Positions 11,291-22,100 of a DNA stretch of 62,000 nucleotides are shown here, piece after piece. The translations under genes were made by a program, and so were the position numbers. The DNA is from Symsagittifera roscoffensis (taxonomy: Eukaryota > Xenacoelomorpha > Acoela > Convolutidae): NCBI RefSeq assembly GCF_963678635.1, contig NC_087066.1:24875881-24937880 (forward strand), written 5' to 3'. Below the pieces are notes generated by a model. It was not told the origin of the DNA and did not search any database. It was given only the letters and a program-made list of their open reading frames with translations. The stretch's first letter is position 1. Each line of letters opens with the position of its first letter.

Positions 11291-11726
11291 CAGGGGCGGA
11301 TTTATGGGGGGGGGGGGGCGGGGGGTACGGACGCTCCTTTCCTCAGGGATTCGACCCCCTGCCGACCCAAAGGGTCCCATCTTTGGTACTTTTTAAGAAA
11401 TCCATTTTTGGCCGACCGATCCTAAAATTTTTCTAAAGGCGCCTTTGGCGCCAATATATACTAATTTTTAGGGGGGAGCGCGCGCCGAAAAACGCAATTT
11501 TTTGGTCAAAATTTTCCAAAAAGTGCCTAAAAACGCCTTTTTTGGGCTGTTTTTGCAAAATTTTGCCTGCGGCGCAGAAAATTTGGTTAAAACAGGGACT
11601 AAACTGTGCTTAGGGAGAGCTCGAAAATTCAATTCGGTCGACCTAAAAAAAAGAAGGTCGACAAAGTTTTCGAAATTTTTTTGAAAATCCGCCCCTCCCT
11701 TCGAGAAAATCCTAGATCCGCCCCTG
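11291..11726. mobile_element. hAT-type MITE with TIRs and degenerate 8-bp TSD
   Basis: Terminal inverted repeats CAGGGGCGGAT (left) and ATCCGCCCCTG (right), the sequence typical of many animal hAT elements. The flanking octamers ATCACCAG and ATCTCCCG agree at 6 of 8 positions, as expected for an old hAT target duplication. The interior is non-coding and holds a G-tract, a GGCGCCTTTGGCGCC palindrome near 11,438 and a TTCGA-containing stretch like a pol III B box on the minus strand. A related, inverted copy lies at 52,100-52,463. Confidence 0.8.
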
Positions 11727-11734
11727 ATCTCCCG

Positions 11735-12252
11735 CACAGATAAAGATGGAATAAGTTCAATTTAAGAAAGAAAAAAGATTTTGAACAAAAAAAGGTTTCA
11801 ACTCAAGTTCAGTTCAATTTAAAATTACCAAAAGTTAAAGCTAAATTAATTAACCTACGGCTAAACATCTCCTAAAACACTTTTCTAGCAATTATAAATC
11901 CATGCCACAAAATAGTGACTTCTAAGTGGTGGAAGATCGATGCAGCTAAATACGCCATAAAACTAAAATCTAACTTGATTGGTTGGTTTTCGCAGTAATT
12001 TTTATCTAAGTGAATAATCGTAAAACAAGTGTTCTGAGCGAGTGAAACGATTGACAATTTTCAATACGATTGCGATATGATTTCCTACACTGGAGGTTTC
12101 GGAAAAAAATTAAACAGGTCGGGTTGGTCCACGGCTGTTGAATGAGGTAACTGACCTTGTTAACTGTCCCCCCTATGCTTACTTGTAACGAATCTCTTCC
12201 CCCTCTCTATAAAGAAAGAATTGAACAGTTAAGCATATACGAATTCTGTACC
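11735..12252. other. AT-rich intronic DNA
   Basis: No gene or repeat recognised apart from a CCTTGTTAACTG word at about 12,153 that recurs at 12,251. Confidence 0.35.
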
Positions 12253-12319
12253 TTGTTAACTATTTCCTCCTCTATTGTGCTACGGGGGGGGGGGGGGGGG
12301 GGGCGTAGTTAACAAGATT
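12253..12319. repeat. Short foldback: 10-bp inverted repeat around a poly-G tract
   Basis: CTTGTTAACT at the left and AGTTAACAAG at the right are exact inverted repeats and enclose a pyrimidine run followed by about 20 Gs (12,284-12,303). It sits only 40 bp before the proposed exon 2 of the peptide gene. Confidence 0.55.
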
Positions 12320-12358
12320 TAAACTGACCAACAATGTATACAATGAGCATTGTTTCAG

Positions 12359-12536
12359 GTGCCTCATCGACATCCAAAGACGCAGTGTGGGTTGTTTGAT
12401 AGACACCACTGACAACTTATGCGTCATCATCAACAGGAAAAAATCACAGCCGATCTCAAGAGAAATTCCAGCTAAAAGGTCATCGAAATGCTTCGGCTTC
12501 CATTGTTTTGGCCTCGGCTTTGCTGTCGACAAATAG
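12359..12536 (+). CDS. Secreted peptide precursor, exon 2 (cleavage sites and C-terminal cyclic peptide)
   Basis: After TTTCAG the exon has one base, then 58 codons to TAG at 12,534. The frame shows cysteines at four spaced positions (QRRSVGCLIDTTDNLC region), a basic NRKK site, then AKR followed by the C-terminal peptide SSKCFGFHCFGLGFAVDK. KR is a prohormone-convertase site, and the two Cys with four residues between would form a small ring, as in several bioactive peptides. The exon is less AT-rich than its flanks and has no in-frame stop. Its 1-base overhang fits exon 1 at 10,014-10,120. No Gly precedes a terminal basic site, so no C-terminal amide is predicted. I do not recognise the family. 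A 118-codon frame on the opposite strand overlaps it but runs into the G-tract as poly-Pro and lacks splice or signal features. Confidence 0.6.
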
Positions 12537-13590
12537 ACAAAACTTTTAGTTCTCACAGATAAATGTAAAAATTTGGCACAATTCGGCTGAAATAGATATT
12601 TACAATCTGATGACGTTTTTCCTTGCATCTCTAATATTGGATTCAGATCTGTCTCTCATCTGAAAATTATCAGAATCAGCGTCAAAAAATCTCTTCAATA
12701 AGGCTTTCAAAGCCTTTTTTTGAAGCTTAAAACTTTGCTGCTTATTGCTTCTGGGATAATCAAGACGGTAGTGGATTTAGGAGGAATAGCGGGGGGGGGG
12801 GGGGTGGGGTGGTTTGCACTTCGGCTGGCTTATATATCACCGTTGGCTTTATATAAAACTCAAAGTTACTCGAAACAATAAGTTGAACAAGACCGTTTAT
12901 CCATTTATCAGCTATTAAATAGTTTTCGTTGTAAGCTTTAATGAAAAGAATTTTTTTTATATTGCTAAGTTATCTCAGTCGATATGTAAAGTACTGATGT
13001 TAATTTTTGGGCAGGTAACATATGTATAATACCAAATAAGTTGATTCAGTTGAATTTCAATGATTTATGAGCCGGATTAACTCGCCACTTACTCGTTGCA
13101 AAACAAATGCAAAATGGAAACTTGAACCAAAATTCAACAACTTCAAAAATTTGATTTTGTTTTAACCTTTGGGACTGCGAGACTCTCTAACGCATGCGAC
13201 AATTCAAGAAATTTAGAAGGAATTTTGAAAAGTTTCACAAAAAGTAACCCATTTTTCATCAGAGAGTCACGATATATAACCAAAAAGAGTTCCAGGTAAA
13301 AGTTCATATGATATTTCGTCGTATATTTGATGTCTATATATCATGAGTCGAGCACCTCAGCCCGGAAGGGCTCTATTGAAAAACAGAGAGGATGCTGAGA
13401 TATAGCCCGGCCTAACTCCTGAAATATGATTTTTAGTATAACTACATTTTACCAATAAGTGAAACAACGTTGAACAGATGTATACAATGATCCTGTACCA
13501 TTTGCAAACTGTTGGTGTTTATAACCTATTTTGGCCATTTGACGTTATAAGTTCATAGCAGTCTAAATACAAAAACTTCAAGCCGTTTCT
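12537..13590. other. AT-rich DNA after the peptide gene
   Basis: Contains a hAT-TIR-like GTAGTGGATTTAGGAGG followed by a G-tract at 12,769-12,805, and a compact GC-rich foldback at about 13,349-13,412 (AGCCCGGAAGGGCT and CTCAGC/GCTGAG arms). No clear AATAAA close behind the stop at 12,536. Confidence 0.4.
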
Positions 13591-13594
13591 ATAT

Positions 13595-13872
13595 TTTTCC
13601 GTCTTAGAAATCCGTCTTAGAAAGTGTTCGAAATTGGTCAAAGCAGGCTATTTGTCATATATACTACATTACTAGGAGTGAAATTAGTCACTTTAAGCTT
13701 TATATGGCGTGTGGGAGGATGATTGAAAAAAATCCCAAAAATTTTTAATTTTTTTTTGAATTTTTCATTTTTTTTGAGAAATTCATCTAAACTTTTTAAG
13801 CGCACTGTGCTCCATAGACCTTGAAAGGTAGTCGAAAGACTCAGGCAGCCTATCTAAAACGAGCAGTTTTGT
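13595..13872 (+). mobile_element. 5'-truncated GTTCCGAC...TCTTGTT element
   Basis: Matches the right half of the full copies: CCGTCTTAGAAA, the GGCGTGTGGGAGGATGATT block, CTCCATAGACCTTGAAAGG and a terminal ACGAGCAGTTTTGTT. The 3' hairpin is decayed. Confidence 0.7.
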
Positions 13873-14740
13873 TGTTACGACCATTAAAAATGGGGAAAAA
13901 CTTTTTTTCAGGTTAGTTTTAGTTTTTTTGTCTGGTACTACTAATAATCATCGGAATGGGCCGATTGATCGACCATTTTAAAGTCCTTTCGTTCGTTAAT
14001 TGGTCGACATTAATATTTTCTCAAAAATTAACCCATTGTTGAGAAAAAATGGCTAGATATTTGTGAGACCTAGTCTAATTTCGAGCTAGTAAAGCAATCA
14101 AGTAACGCTCGTTAAATCAAAATTTACTATTGTTTTTTAATTTTTTATATTAAAAAAAATTTACTATAAAAAACTAGTTTTAGATATAACATACAGCACT
14201 TATTCAAACAAAAAGACTTTTTTAATTTTTAATTTTTTTCTGTTTTTTACTCATTTTTTGGAAACAAATGGTGTCGATCGTGCCTAATTTTATCATGTAG
14301 CACTTGTTCGAACAAGAAGATTTTTTTAATTTGTAATTTTTTTTATTCACTTTTTGGAAACAAATGGTGTCGATCGTGCCTAATTTACTAAAATTTTACC
14401 CGATGTATAGTTTTTGAATAAACACTATCTCTTTAACTGAAAACGACACTAATTTGAAGGAAAGAAAAATAAAACTCATTTTTTTCTGATGTTTATGAAT
14501 ATGGTCGTAACTGGTTATCCTTGTTTTATTATGTGATCGCAATAAAAATATAGGCACCCGTGCCTTAGCATTTCAACTACCACGAATCTGACTAATTCAG
14601 TTTTCAAATATTGATTTTTTTTTAGCCGAAAGGTGTAACTTTATACAATTTATTATTTTTTTCAAATTAATTATTTTAGGACGAGTCATTAGAACTCAGA
14701 GTGTTTTTTTTTGTCTCAGGAAAAAATTTTTCGAATCCTT
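13873..14740. other. AT-rich non-coding DNA with a local duplication
   Basis: A segment with GGAAACAAATGGTGTCGATC is present twice (about 14,258 and 14,355), about 97 bp apart. No gene. Confidence 0.45.
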
Positions 14741-14741
14741 T

Positions 14742-15059
14742 TATTGTAAAGTTATCGAAGTTGAAAGATTGCCATTTTGACCAACCTTGGACAATTAATC
14801 AGCGGTAGATTTTGTGCTATTAACGCGCAAAAATTAAGTTGAGGCATCTTATTTTGTCTATTCATTAGTTTTCTATATGCAAAATATATCATTTTGTTGT
14901 TATATAGCGTGTGGTTTGAAATTTTTTTTAAAACACTTCGAGTTTTCTTCAATTTCTTTTAAAAAATTTAATCAGTTTTTTGAAAAGCAAACAAAACCCC
15001 TTAAACCTCAAAAGGCTGTCAAAATTTTCAGGGTTTCGCCCTGATACGAGCAGTTTTGT
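14742..15059 (+). mobile_element. 5'-truncated GTTCCGAC...TCTTGTT element
   Basis: Starts at TTGTAAAGTTAT and includes the GATTGCCATTTTGACC block, a remnant of the AATTAACGCGC core and the terminal hairpin GGGTTTCGCCC followed by TGATACGAGCAGTTTTGT. Confidence 0.7.
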
Positions 15060-16020
15060 AGTTAATTGTTATCGGCCTAAACTGCTTCAATAAATAATAA
15101 ATGCGTGGATGTCAATTAAAGTTTTGCCCCCTTTGATTTCAGCTAGCTTATAAAATTGTGATTTTAACCTGCAGTATCATTTGAAAGTTTTTAATGCAGA
15201 TAAGTTTAGTCAATTATGTTTACGTTGAAATAAACGACATAAATCCAGCACAATTGCAGCCATGATTTCTTACTTGGATTTCAGGCCAAGCAGAGCTTAG
15301 AGGGCTTCTTGAGCTTCTCAATTTAGTCGTCCTTGAAAAGCATTTCTTTTTCTATCTCCAGCCTTACCACTGCTATTTCATTCACGCGCTGAAATCGAAA
15401 TTTGATTTTATAAATTGAGTTTGATTGAGTTTCTTGTTCTCTGAAAGAGAAGTTAAATTGTTTGTGTCAAACACCATGCATAACAATCATTGCAATTAAT
15501 CCTCTATTGGGCTTATCTGCAAACTTTGAGCTTTTGAACTTTGCGGAAATTCTATTTTTAGAGCAAAATTAAGTTATGTACAATAAAAAGCTGCACGAAA
15601 AGAAGATATGTTGCAATTAATTTGCAGAAAACGAAAAAAAAAGCTTCGCCGTATAATCCCCCTCTAAGGGACCTATCGTGAAAAAATGCGCTGTGGCCAA
15701 GTGTTTTTATTTTAGATTGGTTTTTTTTGTACAAAATGTGCTTTTTGAACAAAATTAGGTTCGCTTTTAATCTTTCAAACTTGCTAAAATTTTTTTGATG
15801 CGGAATTTTGTGTGCTGCTATAATGACTTAAATTGCATTTTCAAAGCAATCGCAAAAAAACTTACAATAGAATCCATTCGGGATATACTAAATAATAACT
15901 GCTGAAAAATCAATATTTTATCCCTTCTTTAATCGGTTGGGGGATGTTGTAATATTGATTAAAAAAATGCATCAAAACTTAAAAGCTCCAAAATTCAAAT
16001 AAAATGCCAATTTATTTTTT
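15060..16020. other. AT-rich non-coding DNA
   Basis: I see no gene or recognisable repeat here. Confidence 0.35.
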
Positions 16021-16067
16021 GTTCCGACTGTTTCAAATTATATTTTGTTGTTGAACAATTTTTTTTT

Positions 16068-16589
16068 GTTCCGACTTTCGATACGAAAGTAACGCAATGT
16101 TTGTGCTCGGGGTGGGGTTTTTTCTTCAGACAAATTTTGACTTTTTAACTAGCCATTTTTGACGGATTTTTTAAATATCAATCCAAAGGCATTGTTGTCC
16201 TGAGCTTGAATTTGAAAAGATATTTCACCTGTGATCGTTTTTGCCTAAAGTTATGGGGGTTTAAGGATTGCCATTTTGGCCAATTTGGGACAATTAACGC
16301 GCGATATACTTGGCGCTATTAACGCGTAAGCGGAGATTTAATCCGTCTTAGAAATCGTTCGAAATTGGTTGAAAGAAGCTTATTTGCCATAATTGATTTG
16401 TTACAATGAGCGAAATCGTTTCTTTGGTACGTTATATGGCGTGTGGGGAGATGATTTGATACAAAAAAAAATCAATTTTTTTTTTCATTTTATTTTATTA
16501 CATTAAGTTTTCTATGTTATTACTGCTCCATAAACCTTAAAAGGCAGTGGAAATATTAAAGGCTTCGCCCTGATACGAGCAGTCTTGTT
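16068..16589 (+). mobile_element. GTTCCGAC...TCTTGTT interspersed element, near-full copy
   Basis: The 5' end forms a hairpin: ACTTTCG-ATA-CGAAAGT, extended outward by TTCCG/CGGAA in intact copies. The middle holds the palindromic TTAACGCGCGATAT core and the GGCGTGTGGGGAGATGAT block. The 3' end carries the terminal TACGAGCAGTCTTGTT. No coding capacity. A partial second 5' end (GTTCCGACTG) sits just upstream at 16,021. Confidence 0.8.
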
Positions 16590-17002
16590 CTAAGTTAGGC
16601 TGAGTTCATAAGCTTTATAGTGTAGCAAGCAATTGGTAGATCTCAGAATCCCCAAATTTATGAACTGAAGGCTCTACAGTTTGACTTTATGCTTTCTGAG
16701 AGAAATAAATTTTTTCTTTCTTTCTTTGATTTACGACACTTGAGACCCACAAAATTCTTGCCGTTAAAGCGATTGCAACAAATAAAATGAAAAACTCCAA
16801 TTTTCGTTCTACCACATGCAAAACAAATGAATACTGTCATGCTTAAACTCCCAATACAGAACTGAAAAAAATAGGGTTCGGAGTTCCGTACGAAATAAAA
16901 AAAAAACGTTTCCTTTCAACTCATAGTTACTCATCAATGGCAGATGCATTCATTAAAAAAATGCAAATGATTGAATCAGAAAAATAAATGTTATTAATGT
17001 TG
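16590..17002. other. AT-rich non-coding DNA
   Basis: No feature supported. Confidence 0.35.
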
Positions 17003-17245
17003 TTAATTTGTTGTCAATTTTTGCGCACATTTATGAGAAATGAGATTATTTTTGTTATATTGGATATGTTGCTTGATTCCCCCGTTGCGAAAGGAATGAC
17101 GTAAAAATCTAACAAATCGGTTGGTAGAATTGTCAACTTTTGTGTTGTCTGGATAGGCAACACAAATTGGTCGATCGAGGTCAAAATACAGGTCGAGCAG
17201 CGCTGACCAGTGTTGATACAGAGTCGAATTGCGTGAATATATCAT
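17003..17245 (-). CDS. Hypothetical small ORF, possible exon
   Basis: An 80-codon minus-strand frame starting MIYSRNSTLYQHWSALLDLY. Its composition is less AT-rich and more protein-like than most frames here (mixed Asp, Arg, Trp, Pro; an FVRFLRHSFRNGG segment). No signal peptide, family motif or splice partner was identified, and it may be chance. Confidence 0.2.
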   Translation of the reverse strand: MIYSRNSTLYQHWSALLDLYFDLDRPICVAYPDNTKVDNSTNRFVRFLRHSFRNGGIKQHIQYNKNNLISHKCAQKLTTN

Positions 17246-17945
17246 TTAACCACCTTGCATTTACCATAAATAAAAATTAAAAATTGTTTTTATTATTTAT
17301 TTTGGCATACTCTCAAAATGAAAATTTCTTTTATATTAGTGTTGGTTCATCTGGACAGAAGCTCCAAAAAATCAAATGAGATGTCTCTCTTTCGGGAAAA
17401 CTGATAATAAATTTTCTGTTTTTCAGACTACATGCCCCGACGTTTACGAATGGCCCAATAAATAATGTTAAAAATAGACAAAAACATTTGAAAATAATGA
17501 GAACAACAATTGAAAACTGAAAACTTTTTATTTCAATTGTTGAAGTCGTCGGACGTTTTGTGTTACTTGAAGAAATGAAGAAACAATTACTCTGTGTGTT
17601 TCGAATGGATATCAAGAAAGAACACCAAATTCTAAAGAAAGCTAAAAAATCTTTTTTGGCTAAAAATTACTCGGTTGAACTACAAGAAAATAGCAAAAAG
17701 TCTCATATCCGAGAAAAACTGCACAGTTTGATCGCTTTTTGGAGGTTTTCTATGTCATTTTTGACTTCACTGCCATTCAAAAAATAGAAGTTTCTAGAAA
17801 TCATTTTCATTTCTGCAAATTCATCTCCATTGATAAAAAAATTTTCTATTCGAAGATGGCTGTTAGAAAAATGCCAGATCAACTAATTTGGGAAAAAAAC
17901 TGTTTGCCTTGAAATTTTCAAATCAGAAATCCTTCCATTTCTGTA
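17246..17945. other. AT-rich DNA with weak open frames on both strands
   Basis: A minus-strand frame at 17,331-17,615 contains one hydrophobic segment (FSIVVLIIFKCFCLFLTLFI) and a plus-strand frame at 17,560-17,787 is Lys-rich. Neither has motif or splice support. Confidence 0.3.
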
Positions 17946-17948
17946 AAT

Positions 17949-18010
17949 TTTTTTATTCCGACTATCAATGAAAGTGAGGAATATATAAGCTGGGGTGAAT
18001 TTTTCTATTC
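17949..18010 (+). mobile_element. Diverged 5' end of the GTTCCGAC...TCTTGTT element
   Basis: TTATTCCGACTATCAATGAA followed by AGTGAGGAATATATAAG and GGGGTGAATTTTTCT follows the order of the 5' end of the full copies, with many substitutions. Confidence 0.4.
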
Positions 18011-18149
18011 AAAACAATTTAAAAAAAGAATATTTGTCCACTTGTAGATTCGAAACTAAACCTACCCGGAAACGGCCGGGCGCCCTCACTACCATTTTAA
18101 GATGACTGACGGTTCAATTAGAAATGATCTACCTAATCTGCGTGTTTTT

Positions 18150-18435
18150 TTTCCGACTTACGAAAGTAACGGAACGTTTGTGCTGGGGGTGGGTTTTTTT
18201 CTTCGGACAAATTTCGACATTTTAGCTAGCCATTTTAAATAGCCATTTATATCATTCGAAAAGTATTGTTGTCCTGAGCTCAAATTTGAAAAGATATTTC
18301 ACCTGTGATCATTTTTCTTAAGGTTACGGGGGTTTAAAGATTGGGTTTAAAATTTTTTTCATGTTTTTATTGCTCCATAGACCTGAAAAGGTAGTCGGAA
18401 CATTTAGGGCCTCGCCCTGATACGAGCACTCTTGT
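18150..18435 (+). mobile_element. Internally deleted GTTCCGAC...TCTTGTT element
   Basis: Both ends are present (TTCCGACTTACGAAAGTAAC and GCCCTGATACGAGCACTCTT) but the core between the GGGGGTTTAAAGATTG block and the CTCCATAGACC block is missing, so the copy is 286 bp rather than about 540. Confidence 0.75.
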
Positions 18436-19194
18436 GTTATTTGATGCTGAAATTGTGACGCGAAATATTTACGCATGGCGAATTTTCTCGCGCGAAAATT
18501 TCGCTCCAAATGTGGTAGAAGACTGCTTTGGTAACTAGCGAAAAAAACTGAGTTAGTCCTACATCAAATAACCCGCAATAATTATAATTAATATGATTCA
18601 ATTAAATTGATTCGACCATGAAATTGATTATATGGTCACTATAATAGTTTTTTTTCAAGAAAACAAAATTTACTATCCATTATATTTAAATATCATTTTT
18701 TGGCACTGATAACGATTATTTTCAAATAAATCCGTTATATCCCTGTACTATCAACAATAACCCACTTCTTAGTACTAAATTCGTCTGTTTTTGCAGAAGT
18801 TTTGCAATAAAATTTTTTTCAACATTTAGGAAGGAAAATGGTGGGGGCTACGTTCAGTGCCCTAGTCCCAATCACGCCCCCTCCCCTGTAAAGTGCAGCT
18901 GAATTCTATGCTTATGCGCGGAAGAGGGGGTTTATTGGTTTATTGGCCTAAGCGGGGGAGGGGGAGGGGCTTGGCAAACATAGGAGAGGGGAGGGGGTCA
19001 AGGAGGGAATGGGGGACAAAAAATGGATGAGGTAGGGGCTGTTGACATAAAGGTCTACAAAAATTGAGAAACTAAAAAAAGAACAAAATAAAAATTCTGA
19101 TTGAAAAAATTGAAAAGAAGATAGCAATTTTCGCCGTGCTGCGACAGATCTTAGAAAGAATGATCAAAATCTGTTATATTTGATTATAATCGTT
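18436..19194. other. AT-rich DNA with a G-rich, quadruplex-prone block
   Basis: No gene. Around 18,952-19,015 the plus strand has repeated runs of four to five Gs separated by single bases (GGGGGAGGGGGAGGGG and GGGGAGGGGG), a classic G-quadruplex pattern. Confidence 0.5.
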
Positions 19195-22100
19195 TAAAAT
19201 GGCTTTTCTTGATAAAAATTCAGATTATAACTTTTTATTTTTATAAATAGTGACAATGAAAGTCTTTCGGATTTGAACTTTCGTATTTTTTTCTAAGAAA
19301 AACTTCGATTCGCGATAAGACTATAATTTCTTCCTGTTCAGCTTAGGCTTAAAACAACTATCACTGTTCAGGGACCGTCTAATGTAGCGGCAGAAGTTAT
19401 TAACTTTTGACATTCTGCGTCCTAAATTGATCTAAATGAACGAGACGCAATCAAATTAAAGTTACCACATGGGTAGAATATTACGGAACCTAGAAGGTAT
19501 AGAGTTACAAATTTAGGTGTAAATATGCAGAACCGGACAAACCTCTAAGCTGAAAATAAGCAAATCCAGTGCTTAATTGATGTTTATTCGAAAACGGGAA
19601 GCTAATCGATGAATGAAATTAAATTTCATTTGACTTCATTAAATCAGCATGTTCGTTTAGGTTCTAGTCTGGTGAAAAAATTTTTTGAGTAAGGAAAAAT
19701 TTCTGATCTCTGATTATGTCAGAGCTGGACAAAATAGACAGTTTTACAGTTTGAAGGAAAAATAAATTTAATAAGCTGCTGTGGGTCATAATAAAAATGA
19801 CCAGGTAGAGAATTGAAACAGTACCTAAAAAATAACAAACACACAAACTCGGGGGATATTTTTTTCTTCAGTGAATGACTTTTTAGTTGACCGCGTATGA
19901 TTGATCCCTTACATCATGTGTAAGATACTAATGCCAATTGGTAAAAATTTGGGGCTCGACAATTTTCAGTTTGGTAAATTTGGATGGAAACGAAAAATGC
20001 TCACTTTATTTCTAGGCTTTTAGTGATTCATCATAACCCAGAGTTGAGATGCAACGAAAATGCTTGCCATACAATTCCATAGACCAAAACCGTTTATCAT
20101 AAAATTCCATAGATCAAGTGTATGCAAAATAGCTTGTCATACAATTTTCGTATATGGAAAATGTATGACTAGCATTTTTTGATAGCAAAAAAAGCAGTTT
20201 CGAAAATGCCCCAAAATTTTGAGCTAAAACACTGTTCCGCTCAAAATTGCTCCAAAAACAGACAAATTTGCGAAATTCGCAAGAGTACTTGCGCAAAACG
20301 GAACAGTTTGAGGAAATCAAAAACCAAAAATTAAATATTTGTAGAGTAAATAAGATCTGCTGCATAATCGGAAACTGTTACCGGAATCCGCAAATTGCAA
20401 GCAGAGTCCGCAAAATGTAAGCGGAATCCCAAAATTGTAGGTAGAATCCGCCTTATATTTGCGACACGCAGTTTAAATTTTAATAGCAGTTTAGTTTATA
20501 TCTTTTATATATCAGGTGATTATCGGCGAGCTCAATGATTATCGGCGAGCTGCTAATGAGGTTGGAGATATTGAGGGCGGGGATGCAGTAACTTATGAAA
20601 ACGAAACAACAGAGGAAATAGAAGAAAATCAAATTAAAAAATTATCAACTTGCTCAACAATATTTTAAAACCCTTTTCTATGTTTTATTTACTTAATTTT
20701 CGGTCAAAACTTAAAATGGGTTTTCTTGATAAAAAGTCTTCGGATTTGAACTTTCGTATTTTTTCTAAGAAAAACTTCGATTCGCGATAAGACTATAATT
20801 TCTTCCTGTTCAGCTTAGGCTTAAAACAACTATCACTGTTCAGGGACCGTCTAATGTAGCGGCAGAAGTTATTAACTTTTGACATTCTGCGTCCTAAATT
20901 GATCTAAATGGACGAGACGCAATCAAATTAAAGTTACCACATGGGTAGAATATTACGGAACCTAGAAGGTATAGAGTTACAAATTTAGGTGTAAATATGC
21001 AGAACCGGACAAACCTCTAAGCTGAAAATAAGCAAATCCAGTGCTTAATTGATGTTTATTCGAAAACGGGAAGCTAATCGATGAATGAAATTAAATTTTA
21101 TTTGACTTCATTAAATCAGCATGTTCGTTTAGGTTCTAGTCTGGTGAAAAAATTTTTTGAGTAAGGAAAAATTTCTGATCTCTGATTATGTCAGAGCTGG
21201 ACAAAATAGACAGTTTTACAGTTTGAAGGAAAAATAAATTTAATAAGCTGCTGTGGGTCAAAATAAAAATGACCAGGTAGAGAATTGAAACAGTACCTAA
21301 AAAATAACAAACACACAAACTCGGGGGATATTTTTTTCTTCAGTGAATGACTTTTTAGTTGACCACGTATGATTGATCCCTTACATCATGTGTAAGATAC
21401 TAATGCCAATTGGTAAAAATTTGGGGCTCGACAATTTTCAGTTTGGTAAATTTGGATGGAAACGAAAAATGCTCACTTTATTTCTAGGCTTTTAGTGATT
21501 CATCATAACCCAGAGTTGAGATGCAACGAAAATGCTTGCCATACAATTCCATAGACCAAAACCGTTTATCATAAAATTCCATAGATCAAGTGTATGCAAA
21601 ATAGCTTGTCATACAATTTTCGTATATGGAAAATGTATGACTAGCATTTTTTGATAGCAAAAAAAGCAGTTTCGAAAATGCCCCAAAATTTTGAGCTAAA
21701 ACACTGTTCCGCTCAAAATTGCTCCAAAAACAGACAAATTTGCGAAATTCGCAAGAGTACTTGCGCAAAACGGAACAGTTTGAGGAAATCAAAAACCAAA
21801 AATTAAATATTTGTAGAGTAAATAAGATCTGCTGCATAATCGGAAACTGTTACCGGAATCCGCAAATTGCAAGCAGAGTCCGCAAAATGTAAGCGGAATC
21901 CCAAAATTGTAGGTAGAATCCGCCTTATATTTGCGACACGCAGTTTAAATTTTAATAGCAGTTTAGTTTATATCTTTTATATATCAGGTGATTATCGGCG
22001 AGCTCAATGATTATCGGCGAGCTGCTAATGAGGTTGGAGATATTGAGGGCGGGGATGCAGTAACTTATGAAAACGAAACAACAGAGGAAATAGAAGAAAA

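Larger units (their letters stand above)
10121..12358 (+). other. Proposed intron of the secreted peptide gene
   Basis: It starts GTAAGT and ends TTGTTTCAG. It carries an interspersed element at about 10,258-10,892, a hAT MITE at 11,291-11,726 and a G-tract foldback at 12,253-12,319. The polypyrimidine tract before the 3' AG is short, which is the weakest part of the model. Confidence 0.45.

Noticed and set aside
12483-12536. Assignment of the C-terminal peptide to the natriuretic, vasopressin or allatostatin C families
   Set aside because: Ring size and flanking residues do not match: natriuretic rings are much larger, vasopressin-type peptides sit at the N-terminus of the precursor, and allatostatin C has a longer ring.
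12272-12628. 118-codon minus-strand ORF
   Set aside because: It is antisense to the proposed exon 2, its C-terminus is translated from the G-tract, and it shows no signal, motif or splice support.
20114-20365. Recurring 83- and 60-codon minus-strand ORFs in the 1,473-bp units
   Set aside because: They recur because the DNA is repeated; one 83-codon frame is lost in unit 3 and substitutions do not favour synonymous sites.
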